Assembly (NCBI GenBank): GCA_050181915.1 | Contig: JBFXCS010000002.1 | Span: 248,001-312,000 of the forward strand | DNA: 64,000 bases | Direction of reading: 5' to 3' | From: JBFXCS01 sp050181915 | GTDB taxonomy: Bacteria; Actinomycetota; Thermoleophilia; Miltoncostaeales; Miltoncostaeaceae | Part shown: positions 17,328-25,605 of the stretch, in pieces | How the letters are laid out: every line of letters starts with the position of its first letter | Numbering within the stretch: the first letter of the stretch is position 1 | The notes under the pieces: model-generated | Databases searched by the model: none | Told to the model about the DNA's origin: nothing | What the model saw: the letters and a program-made list of their open reading frames with translations, nothing else | Program-made: the position numbers and the translations under genes

Positions 17328-18281
17328 TCAGCCGCCGCCGACCGGCCCGTCGGCTCCGGTGACCTGGCGGCGCCGATCGACCGTCACCGAGAACACGTCC
17401 GGCCGGCCGTAGTGGCCGGTGGGGTCGGCGGCCAGGCGGGCGCCGCGCACCTCCGCGGGGTCGATGTCGGCCACGACCAGGCGCTCCTCGCCCGCCACCG
17501 GCTCCACCAGCCAGCGCCCGTCCGGCGCGGCCACGGCGGAGCCGCCGTCGAACCAGCCGCCGGCGTCGGGGCGCGCGCGCAGCGCGGCGGCCAGGGCGAA
17601 GTCGTCGGGGATGTCGGCGGGCGACAGCAGGCCGGCGACCGACAGCACGGCGACCCGCCCCTCGATGGCCACGAACCGGGTGATGTCGGCCGTCTGGGGG
17701 ATCCACCCGGGCCAGGTGGCGACGTGCAGCTCCTCGCCGTCGGCGTAGAGGGCGTGGCGGGCCTGGGGCATCCAGTTCTCCCAGCACGACAGGCCGCCCA
17801 CGCGAAGGCCGCCCACCTCGTGCGTGCGCAGGCCGTGGCCGTCGCCGCGCCCCCACACCATCCGCTCCCGGTGGGTGGGCACCAGCTTGCGGTGCGCGCC
17901 CACGACGCCCCGGCGCGGATCGATGGCCAGCAGGGTGCAGTACACGGTGCCGCGGGCCGCCCGGGCGCCGCGCTCGGACACCCCGATGTAGACGAAGACG
18001 CCGTTGTCGGCCGCCGCGGCGCACAGGTCGCGCACCTGCGGGCCGTCCTGCTCGACGGCCGACTCGAGGTACTGGGCGTACGCGGCGCGCTGAAGGGGGT
18101 CCTCGAAGCCGGCGCCGTCGCCATGGCGGATCCACACCGGGTAGCCCGAGAGGAAGGTCTCGGGGAAGGCCACCAGCGCGGCCCCCTCGCGGGCGGCGGC
18201 GCCGATCAGCTCGCACGCCTTCGCGGTGGTGGCGTCCCGGTCGAGCCACACCGGCCGGGCCTGGGCCGCGGCGATCCTCAC
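17328..18281 (-). CDS. Nitrilase (carbon-nitrogen hydrolase), apparently intact
   Basis: 317 residues from a GTG overlapping the upstream reductase stop by 4 bp. It should hydrolyse a nitrile to the acid plus ammonia. The Glu-Lys-Cys triad is complete: E41 (FPETFLSGYPVW), K132 (HRKLVPTHRERMVW) and C166 (GLSCWENWMP). The C-terminal HYGRPDVFSV segment typical of nitrilases is present. A paralogue 2.3 kb away (20586-21446) shares long identical runs but has lost the lysine. Coupling with an aldo/keto reductase hints at metabolism of an aldehyde-derived nitrile; the substrate is not known. Confidence 0.92.
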   Translation of the reverse strand: MRIAAAQARPVWLDRDATTAKACELIGAAAREGAALVAFPETFLSGYPVWIRHGDGAGFEDPLQRAAYAQYLESAVEQDGPQVRDLCAAAADNGVFVYIGVSERGARAARGTVYCTLLAIDPRRGVVGAHRKLVPTHRERMVWGRGDGHGLRTHEVGGLRVGGLSCWENWMPQARHALYADGEELHVATWPGWIPQTADITRFVAIEGRVAVLSVAGLLSPADIPDDFALAAALRARPDAGGWFDGGSAVAAPDGRWLVEPVAGEERLVVADIDPAEVRGARLAADPTGHYGRPDVFSVTVDRRRQVTGADGPVGGG

Positions 18282-19339
18282 CGCTCGCCGCGGCCCAGGC
18301 GCTCGAGCATCCAGGGCTCGGGGAGGCGCTCGGCGTTGTAGCGCAGCTGATGCCAGTAGGGGTACGGCAGCCGGAGTGCCGAGACCGCGTCGAGCCGGGC
18401 GACCTCCTCCGGGGAGAGGCTCCAGCCGGCGGCCGCGAGGTTGTCGGCGAGCTGCCGCTCGTCGCGCGCGCCCACGATCAGGGAGGTGACGCCGGGCTTC
18501 GCGAGCAGCCAGTTCAGGGCGACCTGGGCGGGGCTGGCGCCGCGCCCCTCGGCGATCTCGACGAGGGCGTCGACCGTGTCGAAGGCGACGTCGGGGCTCG
18601 CGAGGCCGCCGGGCGGGCCCATCACCGCGCCGCGCGAGCCCTGCGGCGCGGGGGCGTCGCGGCGCACCTTGCCGGTGAGGAAGCCTCCGGACAGCGGGGA
18701 CCACACGAGCACGCCCACCCCCTGGTCGAGGCACAGCGGGATGTGCTCGTGCTCCAGCTCCCGGGCGATCAGCGAGTAGTGGGCCTGCAACACCCGGTAG
18801 CGCTCCAGGTGCTCGCGCCCGGAGATCGCGAGGGCGCGCATCAGGTGCCAGGCCGAGAAGTTGGAGCAGCCGATGTAGCGGACGGTGCCGGCGCGCACCA
18901 GGTCGTCGAGCGCCCGCAGGGTCTCCTGCGGGTCGGTGCAGCCGTCGATGGCGTGCACCTGCAGGACGTCGATCCAGTCCGTGCCCAGCCGCCGCAGGCT
19001 CGCCTCGACGGCGCGGACGATGTGGTACCGCGACTGGCCGCGCTCGTTCGGGCCCTCCCCCGTCGCGCCGTGCAGCTTGGTGGCCAGGATCACGTCGCCC
19101 CGCCGGGCCCCCAGGGCGGCGCCGAGGATCTCCTCGGAGCGGCCGTCCGAGTAGACGTCGGCGGTGTCGAACAGGTTCACCCCCGCGTCGAGGCACAGGT
19201 CGATCTGGCGCCGCGCGTCGTCCAGCTCGGTCGTGCCCACCGGGCGGAAGAAGTCGCTCCCCTCACCGCCGAACGTCATCGCGCCGAACGACAGCACCGA
19301 CACCCGAAGGCCCGTGCCGCCCAGGAACCGCGTCTCCAT
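18278..19339 (-). CDS. Aldo/keto reductase
   Basis: 353 residues. The N-terminus METRFLGGTGLRVSVLSFG is typical of the YajO/Tas-like subgroup. Active-site residues lie in LFDTADVYSDGRSE (Asp, Tyr), ILATKLHG (Lys) and VLQVHAIDG (His). The cofactor loop LIVGARDERQLADNLAAA is near residue 290. It is the first gene of a two-gene unit with the nitrilase (GTGA overlap). Confidence 0.92.
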   Translation of the reverse strand: METRFLGGTGLRVSVLSFGAMTFGGEGSDFFRPVGTTELDDARRQIDLCLDAGVNLFDTADVYSDGRSEEILGAALGARRGDVILATKLHGATGEGPNERGQSRYHIVRAVEASLRRLGTDWIDVLQVHAIDGCTDPQETLRALDDLVRAGTVRYIGCSNFSAWHLMRALAISGREHLERYRVLQAHYSLIARELEHEHIPLCLDQGVGVLVWSPLSGGFLTGKVRRDAPAPQGSRGAVMGPPGGLASPDVAFDTVDALVEIAEGRGASPAQVALNWLLAKPGVTSLIVGARDERQLADNLAAAGWSLSPEEVARLDAVSALRLPYPYWHQLRYNAERLPEPWMLERLGRGER

Positions 19340-19473
19340 GCTCCACCTCCGCCCGCCGCCGTGTCAGGCGGCAGTCTCGCGCACGGCGGCGGCGCCGGTG
19401 CCGCCGCGGGGGTTGCGGGGGGCGGGCGCGTGGGTCAGATTCGCCGTGGAGGAGGCGCCGAGAGGGGGCGGGC

Positions 19474-19806
19474 ATGACCGGGCGGGGGCCGGCCGCGTGG
19501 CTGCGGATCGCGAGCGGAGCGCTCGCGGTGGCGGGCGCGGCCGCGATGACCGGCGTCACCGGCGGAGCGGCCGCCGCGCTCGCGCTCGGCTGGCTCGCCG
19601 CCGCGGCACTCGCGGCCCTCGCGATCCGCGCGTCGGGCGACGTCGTGACCGAGGTGGCGCTCGGCGTGGCGGCGCCCTTCCTGTGCGTCGTGCTGGTGTG
19701 GATCGGCGGGCTCTTCATGCTGCCGTCGGCGCTGGCCCTGCTCGCGGCCGCGCTGGCCGATGTGCCGCTGCCCCGCTGCCCCTGCCGCTCGCGCCGGTCG
19801 GCGTGA
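19474..19806 (+). CDS. Small three-helix membrane protein, function unknown
   Basis: 110 residues, Ala/Gly/Leu-rich, with three predicted membrane segments and a short Cys/Arg-containing tail (PRCPCRSRRSA). GAGAGGGGG at about 19459 may serve as ribosome binding site. No family recognised. It is convergent with the secreted protein at 19822. Confidence 0.55.
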   Translation: MTGRGPAAWLRIASGALAVAGAAAMTGVTGGAAAALALGWLAAAALAALAIRASGDVVTEVALGVAAPFLCVVLVWIGGLFMLPSALALLAAALADVPLPRCPCRSRRSA

Positions 19807-19821
19807 CGCGCCGGGGCCCGC

Positions 19822-20520
19822 TCAGCGGATGACGTAGCGCTTGGAGCGGGCGACGGTCTTGGTGCCGTCGGAGATGCTCACCCGCACCACCCAGGTGCCG
19901 GCGTGGATGCGGCCGAACGGCGGCCGGTTCCGGGTGAGGGCCGCGGAGGCGGTGAAGCTCTCGCCCGCCATCCTCCTGCTCTCGCTGTGGGCGATGGTGC
20001 TCTGGACGCTCCTCACCCGGCGGCCGTTGAACCGCACCTCGGTGCGGTGGATGAGCCGCGGCGCGTTGGTGCGCCAGACGTAGCGCGCCGTGACCTGGGC
20101 TCCGCGCCTCGCGAAGCGCACCTCGGTCATGCGCACCACCCGCGGAACGGTCACCTCGAGCAGCGGGCTCCTCGGGAACGCCTCCGCCGAGCCGCGCGGC
20201 GCGGTGGTCGTGACCGTCCAGAACCAGCGACCGGGCGGGATCGGCTCCTCCGCCTTCAGCACCGTCGTCCCGTCCGACTGCGGATGGCGCGAGGTGGTGA
20301 TGGTCATGCCCTCGCCCGCCCCGTCGGCGCCGCGGTAGAGCAGGAGCGCGGGCGCGAACTCGCCCGCCGTGAAGCGCACCTGGAAGGCGCCGAGCGGCGC
20401 CACCTTCCCGTCCGCCACCGGGAGCAGGGGCTGCACGGCCCCGAGCGCGGGCGTCGCCCCGAGCCCGATGCACGCCGCGGCGGCCGCGGCGAGCGCCCCT
20501 CTCCTGCGCCCGACGTTCAT
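19822..20520 (-). CDS. Secreted beta-sandwich-like protein, function unknown
   Basis: 232 residues. The start at 20520 gives MNVGRRRGALAAAAAACIG, a signal peptide with cleavage probably near ATPALG-A. The mature part is beta-rich, with an N-terminal domain (VQPLLPVADGKVAPLGAFQVRF) and a C-terminal Ig/Fn3-like segment (GTWVVRVSISDGTKTVARSK). The basic end KRYVIR resembles the tails of other secreted proteins in this window. No enzyme motif seen. Confidence 0.65.
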   Translation of the reverse strand: MNVGRRRGALAAAAAACIGLGATPALGAVQPLLPVADGKVAPLGAFQVRFTAGEFAPALLLYRGADGAGEGMTITTSRHPQSDGTTVLKAEEPIPPGRWFWTVTTTAPRGSAEAFPRSPLLEVTVPRVVRMTEVRFARRGAQVTARYVWRTNAPRLIHRTEVRFNGRRVRSVQSTIAHSESRRMAGESFTASAALTRNRPPFGRIHAGTWVVRVSISDGTKTVARSKRYVIR

Positions 20521-20585
20521 GAGGGTGAACCTAGTGCCTTCCCCGGGCGCGGGAAAGCGACCCGGGTGCGCCCCGACGCGGGCGA

Positions 20586-21446
20586 TCAGCCCGCCGCGAC
20601 CCGCCGGGCGCGAAGCTGGCTCGGCTCGATGTCCGCCACCACCAGCCGCTCCTCGCCCCGCACCGGGGCGACCACCCAGCTCCCGTCCGGGGCCACGACG
20701 GCGGATCCCCCGTCGAGGCCCAGCCCGCGCAGCTCGCGCTCGCGCAGCGCCCCGGCGAGGGCGAAGTCCTCGGAGATGTCCTCGGGCAGCAGCAGGCCGG
20801 CGACCGACAGCACCGCCACCCGCCCCTCGATGGCGATGAACTTCGCGATCTCGGCGGTGCGCGGGTACCAGCCGGGCCAGGTGGCGACGTGCAGCTCCTC
20901 GCCGTCGGCGTAGAGGGCGTAGCGGGCGTGGGGCATCCAGTTCTCCCAGCACGAGAGGCCGCCCACCCGGATGCCGTCGAGGCGGTGGGCGCGCATCCCC
21001 TGGCCGTCTCCGCCGCCCCACACCCGGCGCTCGCGCGGCGTGGGCACCAGGCGCCGCCGGGCGCTCACCAGGCCGCGCTGCGGGTCGATGGCCAGCAGCG
21101 TGCAGTACACCGTGTCGCGGGCGGCGCCGGTGCCGCGCTCGGAGATGCCGAGGAACACGAAGACGTCGTGCTCGGCCGACGCGTCGATGAGGCCCTGCAC
21201 GTGGGGGCCGTCGAGCTCCACCGACGACTCGAGGTACTGGGCGTAGGCCCGGCGCTCGAGCGACGCCTCCACCCCCTGCCCGTCGAAGTGGAGGATCCAG
21301 ACCGGGTAGCCCGAGAGGAACGTCTCCGGGAAGGCGACCAGGCGGGCGCCCTGGTGCGCCGCCTCGCCGATCAGGTCGATCGCCTTCCGCGTCGTCGCGT
21401 CGCGGTCGAGCCACACCGGACGCGCCTGGGCCGCGGCGATCCTCAC
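20586..21446 (-). CDS. Nitrilase-family paralogue lacking the catalytic lysine and C-terminal tail
   Basis: 286 residues from GTG 21446. Nearly collinear with the nitrilase at 17328-18281 and sharing E41 and the CWENWMP cysteine (C166). The invariant lysine of HRKLVPT is Arg132 here (SARRRLVPTPRERRVW; codon CGC, minus strand). The protein also ends about 30 residues early, losing the HYGRPDVFSV segment. It is probably an inactive or repurposed duplicate, perhaps a partner of the active enzyme. The next gene upstream is a small membrane protein 7 bp away. Confidence 0.88.
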   Translation of the reverse strand: MRIAAAQARPVWLDRDATTRKAIDLIGEAAHQGARLVAFPETFLSGYPVWILHFDGQGVEASLERRAYAQYLESSVELDGPHVQGLIDASAEHDVFVFLGISERGTGAARDTVYCTLLAIDPQRGLVSARRRLVPTPRERRVWGGGDGQGMRAHRLDGIRVGGLSCWENWMPHARYALYADGEELHVATWPGWYPRTAEIAKFIAIEGRVAVLSVAGLLLPEDISEDFALAGALRERELRGLGLDGGSAVVAPDGSWVVAPVRGEERLVVADIEPSQLRARRVAAG

Positions 21447-21453
21447 CCCCCGG

Positions 21454-21807
21454 TCACCCCCGCCGGGGTCCGGACGCGCTCTCCTGCGCGAGGCGCCGCA
21501 TCTCCTTCTGGATGCGGCCGTCGTCGCGCTCCGTGAGCAGGACGTACCCGATGTAGGCGAGCGCCATCACCAGCCCCACGGCGAAGCCGAAGATCTCCAG
21601 GGCGTTCCATCCGAAGAGTAGGCCCGTGAGCCAGGCGAGCACAACGGCGACGGGGAAGATCGCCACCAGGTAGATGCGCAGGCGCCGCCTGGACCTGGCG
21701 CTGTAGACCGGGGACGGGTGCAGGCGCTCCTGCTCGGCCTGGACCCGCGCCACGATCTCCTCGCGCGACTCCCTGCGCCGGACGCCCGGGTCGGGCGTGG
21801 CGCTCAC
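21454..21807 (-). CDS. Small membrane protein with charged N-terminal helix, function unknown
   Basis: 117 residues. A polar amphipathic N-terminal helix (RRRESREEIVARVQAEQERL) is followed by two membrane segments (about 46-66 and 68-92) and a charged tail. It precedes the truncated nitrilase with a short gap, so the two may be co-transcribed. It is divergent from the MocR gene. Family not recognised. Confidence 0.6.
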   Translation of the reverse strand: MSATPDPGVRRRESREEIVARVQAEQERLHPSPVYSARSRRRLRIYLVAIFPVAVVLAWLTGLLFGWNALEIFGFAVGLVMALAYIGYVLLTERDDGRIQKEMRRLAQESASGPRRG

Positions 21808-21833
21808 GCCGACCCCACCTTCGTGAAGATGTG

Positions 21834-21866
21834 TAGCGCTGGTGCGACGATGCGGATAGCGCTATC
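21834..21866. promoter_or_regulatory. Candidate MocR operator: direct repeat plus palindrome
   Basis: TAGCGCT occurs at 21834-21840 and again at 21857-21863, 23 bp apart in the same orientation. The second copy lies in a perfect 12-bp palindrome GATAGCGCTATC (21855-21866), 10 bp before the regulator start. The interval separates two divergent genes. MocR regulators often bind direct repeats near their own gene. Confidence 0.45.
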
Positions 21867-21876
21867 GTCCGTACTC

Positions 21877-23286
21877 ATGCCTAAGTATAGCAGTTCGGAG
21901 CAGATCGCCGACGCGCTGCGCGAGATGATCCCGCGCCTGCCCGCCGGGGGACGGCTGCCGCCGACCCGCCGGGTGGCCGCCGACTGGGGCGCCAGCCCCG
22001 TGACGGTGCAGCGCGCGATCCGGCGGCTGGTGGGCGAGGGCCTGGTCGAGACCCGCCCCGGCGCCGGGAACTTCGTGCGCCATGCGCGCCCGGCGCCGCG
22101 GGCCGACTACGGCTGGCAGACCACCGCCCTGGGCCCGGCCCGCAGCGATCCGGGCGCCATCGGCTCGACGATGGCGCCGACGCCGGACGGCGCCATCTCG
22201 CTCAACGACAGCTACCCGGCCGAGGACCTCCTGCCGGCCCGCGCGGTGCGGGCCGCCCTCACCCGGGCCACCCGCTCGCGCGCCGCCGTCGAGCGCCCGC
22301 CCGCGGCCGGCCTGCCCGACCTGCGGGAGTGGTTCGCCCGCGAGCTGGCCCAGGCCGCGCCGCCCGACGGCAACGCGCCCACCGGCTCCGACGTGGTCGT
22401 CGTGCCCGGCGGCCAGGCCGCGCTCGCGGCGATCTTCCGCGCGCTCGCCGCGCCGGGCGAGGCGGTGGTGATGGAGTCCCCCACCTTCTGGGGCGCCATC
22501 GCGGCGGCCCGCCACGCCGGCCTGCGCATCGTGCCGGTCGCCCGGCGCGGCGACGCGGTGCCGGCCGACGCGCTGGCCGAGGCGCTCGAGGCCGGCCGCG
22601 CCCGCCTCTTCTACGCGCAGCCCCACCTGGTGAACCCCTCCGGGGAGACCTGGTCGACCGCCGAGGGCGACGAGGCGCTCGAGGTGGTGCGCGCCCACGG
22701 GGCCTTCATGATCGAGGACGACTGGGGGCACGACCTCGCCTTCGACGGCCCGACCGTGCCGGTGGCGACGCGCGACCGCGACGGCCACGTCATCTACATC
22801 CGCTCGCTCACCAAGAGCGTGTCGCCCTCCATCCGGGTGGCGGCGGTGATCGCGCGCGGGCCGGTGCGCACCCGCATCCTCACCGACCGCACCATCGACG
22901 AGATGTACGTCAGCGGGGTGCTCCAGGCGGCGGCCCTGGAGGTCCTCACCGCGCACGGCCGCGACGCCCACCTGCGCGCGACGCGCGAGCAGCTGCGGGC
23001 GCGCCGCGACGCGCTGGCCGGCCACATCCGCCGGCTGCTGCCCGAGGGCACGCTGGGCAGGCTGCCGCGCGGCGGGCTCAACCTGTGGCTGCAGCTGCCG
23101 CCGGGCACCGGCGCCCGCGACGTCGCCGAGCGCTGCGCCCGCCGCGGGCTGTACGTCTCGCCCGGCGAGGAGTGGTTCCCGGCCGAGCCCACCGGGCCGT
23201 TCCTGCGCCTCAACTACTCCGGGCCGTACGCGGCGCGCTTCGAGGAGGCGGTCGGGATCGTGGCGACGGCCATCGCGCAGGGATAG
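21877..23286 (+). CDS. MocR-type GntR/aminotransferase-fusion transcriptional regulator
   Basis: 469 residues from ATG 21877; upstream in-frame codons have no regulator homology. The N-terminal winged helix (SEQIADALREMIPRLPAGGRLPPTRRVAADW, residues 5-35) is followed by a fold-type I aminotransferase domain. Its PLP-lysine is in IRSLTKSVSPSIRV. The family senses PLP or amino compounds and controls vitamin B6, taurine, GABA or amine pathways. The nearby nitrilases and amidase are plausible targets, but that is inference. Confidence 0.92.
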   Translation: MPKYSSSEQIADALREMIPRLPAGGRLPPTRRVAADWGASPVTVQRAIRRLVGEGLVETRPGAGNFVRHARPAPRADYGWQTTALGPARSDPGAIGSTMAPTPDGAISLNDSYPAEDLLPARAVRAALTRATRSRAAVERPPAAGLPDLREWFARELAQAAPPDGNAPTGSDVVVVPGGQAALAAIFRALAAPGEAVVMESPTFWGAIAAARHAGLRIVPVARRGDAVPADALAEALEAGRARLFYAQPHLVNPSGETWSTAEGDEALEVVRAHGAFMIEDDWGHDLAFDGPTVPVATRDRDGHVIYIRSLTKSVSPSIRVAAVIARGPVRTRILTDRTIDEMYVSGVLQAAALEVLTAHGRDAHLRATREQLRARRDALAGHIRRLLPEGTLGRLPRGGLNLWLQLPPGTGARDVAERCARRGLYVSPGEEWFPAEPTGPFLRLNYSGPYAARFEEAVGIVATAIAQG

Positions 23287-23358
23287 CCGCCGCCCCTCGC
23301 CCCATCCGGCGGGGAGGGCTTCCTCCACGCGCCGGAGCTCCGCGTCCCATCGTGACCG

Positions 23359-23424
23359 GCCGGGCGGCCCCCGTGGTGCGGGGGCCGCCCGGCGCGGGGG
23401 CAGGCCAGTGCCGTGTCCGGCACT
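23359..23424. terminator. Two tandem hairpins between convergent genes
   Basis: A perfect 15-bp stem GCCGGGCGGCCCCCG (23359-23373) with its complement at 23379-23393 and a 5-nt loop. A second stem AGTGCCG (23407-23413) and CGGCACT (23418-23424) touches the amidase stop codon. They lie between the MocR gene and the amidase and should end transcription from both sides. Confidence 0.75.
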
Positions 23425-25117
23425 AGGCCTCGACCCCCGCCAGCTCGATCGCGTACAGCTCCTCCGGCGTGATGGCCGGGAGCACCGACGACGACGCGGC
23501 GGACCGCAGGGTCGTGGCGCCCGTCGGCGCCGGCGCCACGAGCGTGGGCTCGGGCGGGCGGCGCAGGTGGAAGTCGGTGACCGCCTGGAACGCCGCGACG
23601 ACGCTCAGGATACGCACCTCGTCGTACGGACGGCCGCCGATGATCATCCCGATCGGCGCGGTGACGCCGATGTCGTTGGGCGGGTTGAAGCCGATCGGGA
23701 ACGCCAGCAGTGGGAACCCGGCCGGGTCGAACTGCGGCGGGCCGATCATCGCCTCGCACTTGTCGAAGATCTGCTCCAGCGCGGAGGCCGCCACCAGGTA
23801 CTGGGCCCGGCGCGCCGTGATGTAGGCGTCGGCGCCGAACATCAGCCCGCTCACCCAGCCGGTGACCCGGCCGTTGAAGAGCTTCAGATCGGCGCGCAGC
23901 TCCTCGCGGAAGGCCTCCGAGCTCTCGCCGTTGCGCGACGCGAGCGCCGCGTAGGTGGTGACGTCCTCGGGGGCCGGCACCTCCACAATCCTCGCGCCGA
24001 GGCGCGTGAACGTGTCGACCGCGGCCTTGCGGGCCGCCGCCACCGGGGTGTCGCCGTCCAGGTAGTCCGGCGGGATGCCCAGGCGGGTGCGCCACCGCAG
24101 GGACACGCCGCCGCGGGTGCTCTTCACCGGGGTCGCCGCCTTCACGTAGTCACCCGCCGGCGGCACGCCGATGGTGCGCGGGTCGTTGGGGTCGGGACCG
24201 TCGCTGACGGTCATCGACAGCGCGATGTCCTTGACGTTGCGTCCCATCGGCCCGGTGTGGTCCCGGGTGAGGCTGAGCGGGATTACGCCGTACACCGAGG
24301 TGCGGCCCAGCGTGGGCTTCAGGCCGGTGAGGCCGTTCGCCTGCGTGGGGCTGGTGATGGAGCCACCGGTCTGGGTGCCCAGGCAGAACGCCGCGAGGCG
24401 CGCGGCGGGGGCGCAACCCGACCCCCCGGACGACCCGCTGGGCGACAGGGCGCTGTCGTCCGGCGACCACGCGTTGCGCGTGGTGATCGTGCCGTTCGGC
24501 AGGGTCGGTCTCCCCGAGGCGAGGGGACCCATCTGGGTCTTGCCCAGCATCACGGCCCCGGCCTCGTTCAGCCGCGCCACGTAGGTGGCGTCGTACTCCG
24601 GCACGAACGTCTGGTAGAGGTCGCTGTTGCCGGTGGTGAGGATCCCCTTGCTGAAGTAGTTGTCCTTCGGCGCGTACGGGATGCCCCACACGGCGGTGCG
24701 CTTGCGGGGCTGGATCCTGGCGATCGCCTTCGCCTTGGCGAGCGCGATGTCGGGGACCACGGTGACGTACGCCTTGTAGAAGGCCTCGTCGTACTCCGCG
24801 ATGCGGTCCAGGTAGGCCTGGACGACCTCCACCGGGGAGATCTTGCGTCGCTCGTACTGCACCAGCAGCTCGCTGACGGTGTACTCGACGGGGTCGCTGA
24901 CCGAGCTCACCCTGGTGCCGGCCGTGGCCGAGGCCGTGGGTGCGGCCTTCGCCTTGCCCGGCGACGTGCCGGCCGCGACGGCGGCGGCGCCCAGGCCGAG
25001 CACGGCCAGGAAGTGACGTCGGTCGAACGACCAGGCCATCTCGCCGGGCGCGTCGATGGTCTCGAGTGCGTCGACGTCCAGGTGATCGCCGGCCTCGGGA
25101 TAGCGGTCAGCGGACAT
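23423..25117 (-). CDS. Tat-exported amidase (amidase signature family)
   Basis: 564 residues. A 30-residue lead is followed by a twin-arginine signal (DRRHFLAVLGLGAAAVAAG), implying export of a folded enzyme. The Ser-cisSer-Lys triad is present: Lys in PYAPKDNYF, the cis-Ser region in SGSSGGSGCAPAARL, and the nucleophile in TQTGGSITSPTQANGL. It hydrolyses an amide, and substrate cannot be inferred. The start overlaps the preceding small gene by 11 bp, so the pair is translationally coupled. Confidence 0.93.
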   Translation of the reverse strand: MSADRYPEAGDHLDVDALETIDAPGEMAWSFDRRHFLAVLGLGAAAVAAGTSPGKAKAAPTASATAGTRVSSVSDPVEYTVSELLVQYERRKISPVEVVQAYLDRIAEYDEAFYKAYVTVVPDIALAKAKAIARIQPRKRTAVWGIPYAPKDNYFSKGILTTGNSDLYQTFVPEYDATYVARLNEAGAVMLGKTQMGPLASGRPTLPNGTITTRNAWSPDDSALSPSGSSGGSGCAPAARLAAFCLGTQTGGSITSPTQANGLTGLKPTLGRTSVYGVIPLSLTRDHTGPMGRNVKDIALSMTVSDGPDPNDPRTIGVPPAGDYVKAATPVKSTRGGVSLRWRTRLGIPPDYLDGDTPVAAARKAAVDTFTRLGARIVEVPAPEDVTTYAALASRNGESSEAFREELRADLKLFNGRVTGWVSGLMFGADAYITARRAQYLVAASALEQIFDKCEAMIGPPQFDPAGFPLLAFPIGFNPPNDIGVTAPIGMIIGGRPYDEVRILSVVAAFQAVTDFHLRRPPEPTLVAPAPTGATTLRSAASSSVLPAITPEELYAIELAGVEA

Positions 25118-25373
25118 CCGCGGTCACCTCCACGCCGAGCTGGGTCGCGCCGTAGAACACCGGGTCGTACGGCGCCTGGGCCTTGGTCAGCGCGGCGAAG
25201 GTCTGCAGCTCCTTCAGTGCCGTCACGCACGCCTGGAGCACGGCGTCCTGGGTCGGCGAGTTGCTGGGGTTGGGGGTCGCGGTGGGCAGCGTCGTGATGT
25301 CCACGCCGAGCAGTCGCAGGCGCACCTTGGCGTGCTCGAGCAGCTCGGCGTCGGTGGGCGGCGTGATCGCCAT
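25107..25373 (-). CDS. Small acidic protein coupled to the amidase, function unknown
   Basis: 88 residues. AAGGAG lies 5 nt before ATG 25373 and decides this start; a longer frame to 25571 has no support. Two likely helices (TDAELLEHAKVRLRLLG and TQDAVLQACVTALKELQTF) surround a Pro/Asn-rich loop. Small helical partners are known for some amidases (GatC, AtzG), so a subunit or chaperone role is plausible. I do not see a firm family match, and this partner has no Tat signal of its own. Confidence 0.7.
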   Translation of the reverse strand: MAITPPTDAELLEHAKVRLRLLGVDITTLPTATPNPSNSPTQDAVLQACVTALKELQTFAALTKAQAPYDPVFYGATQLGVEVTADVR

Positions 25374-25605
25374 CTCTCTCCTTGGGCACTGTAGGGGCAC
25401 CGGAGAGCGGCGTGTGGGACCCCAACCCCATTCCGGTGTGAGGGGTACCCGGGATCCTCGCGTCGCGGATCCATGCGCCGTCATGGCCGTCGGGCCGATG
25501 TTCCGCGGCCCCCGCTGGACCGACAGGCATGCGCGAACCGGCTGCCACGCGGACGACCCCGCCGCCACCATTCGGACCCGCCTCCGGCCGGCCCTCTCCG
25601 CCGCG

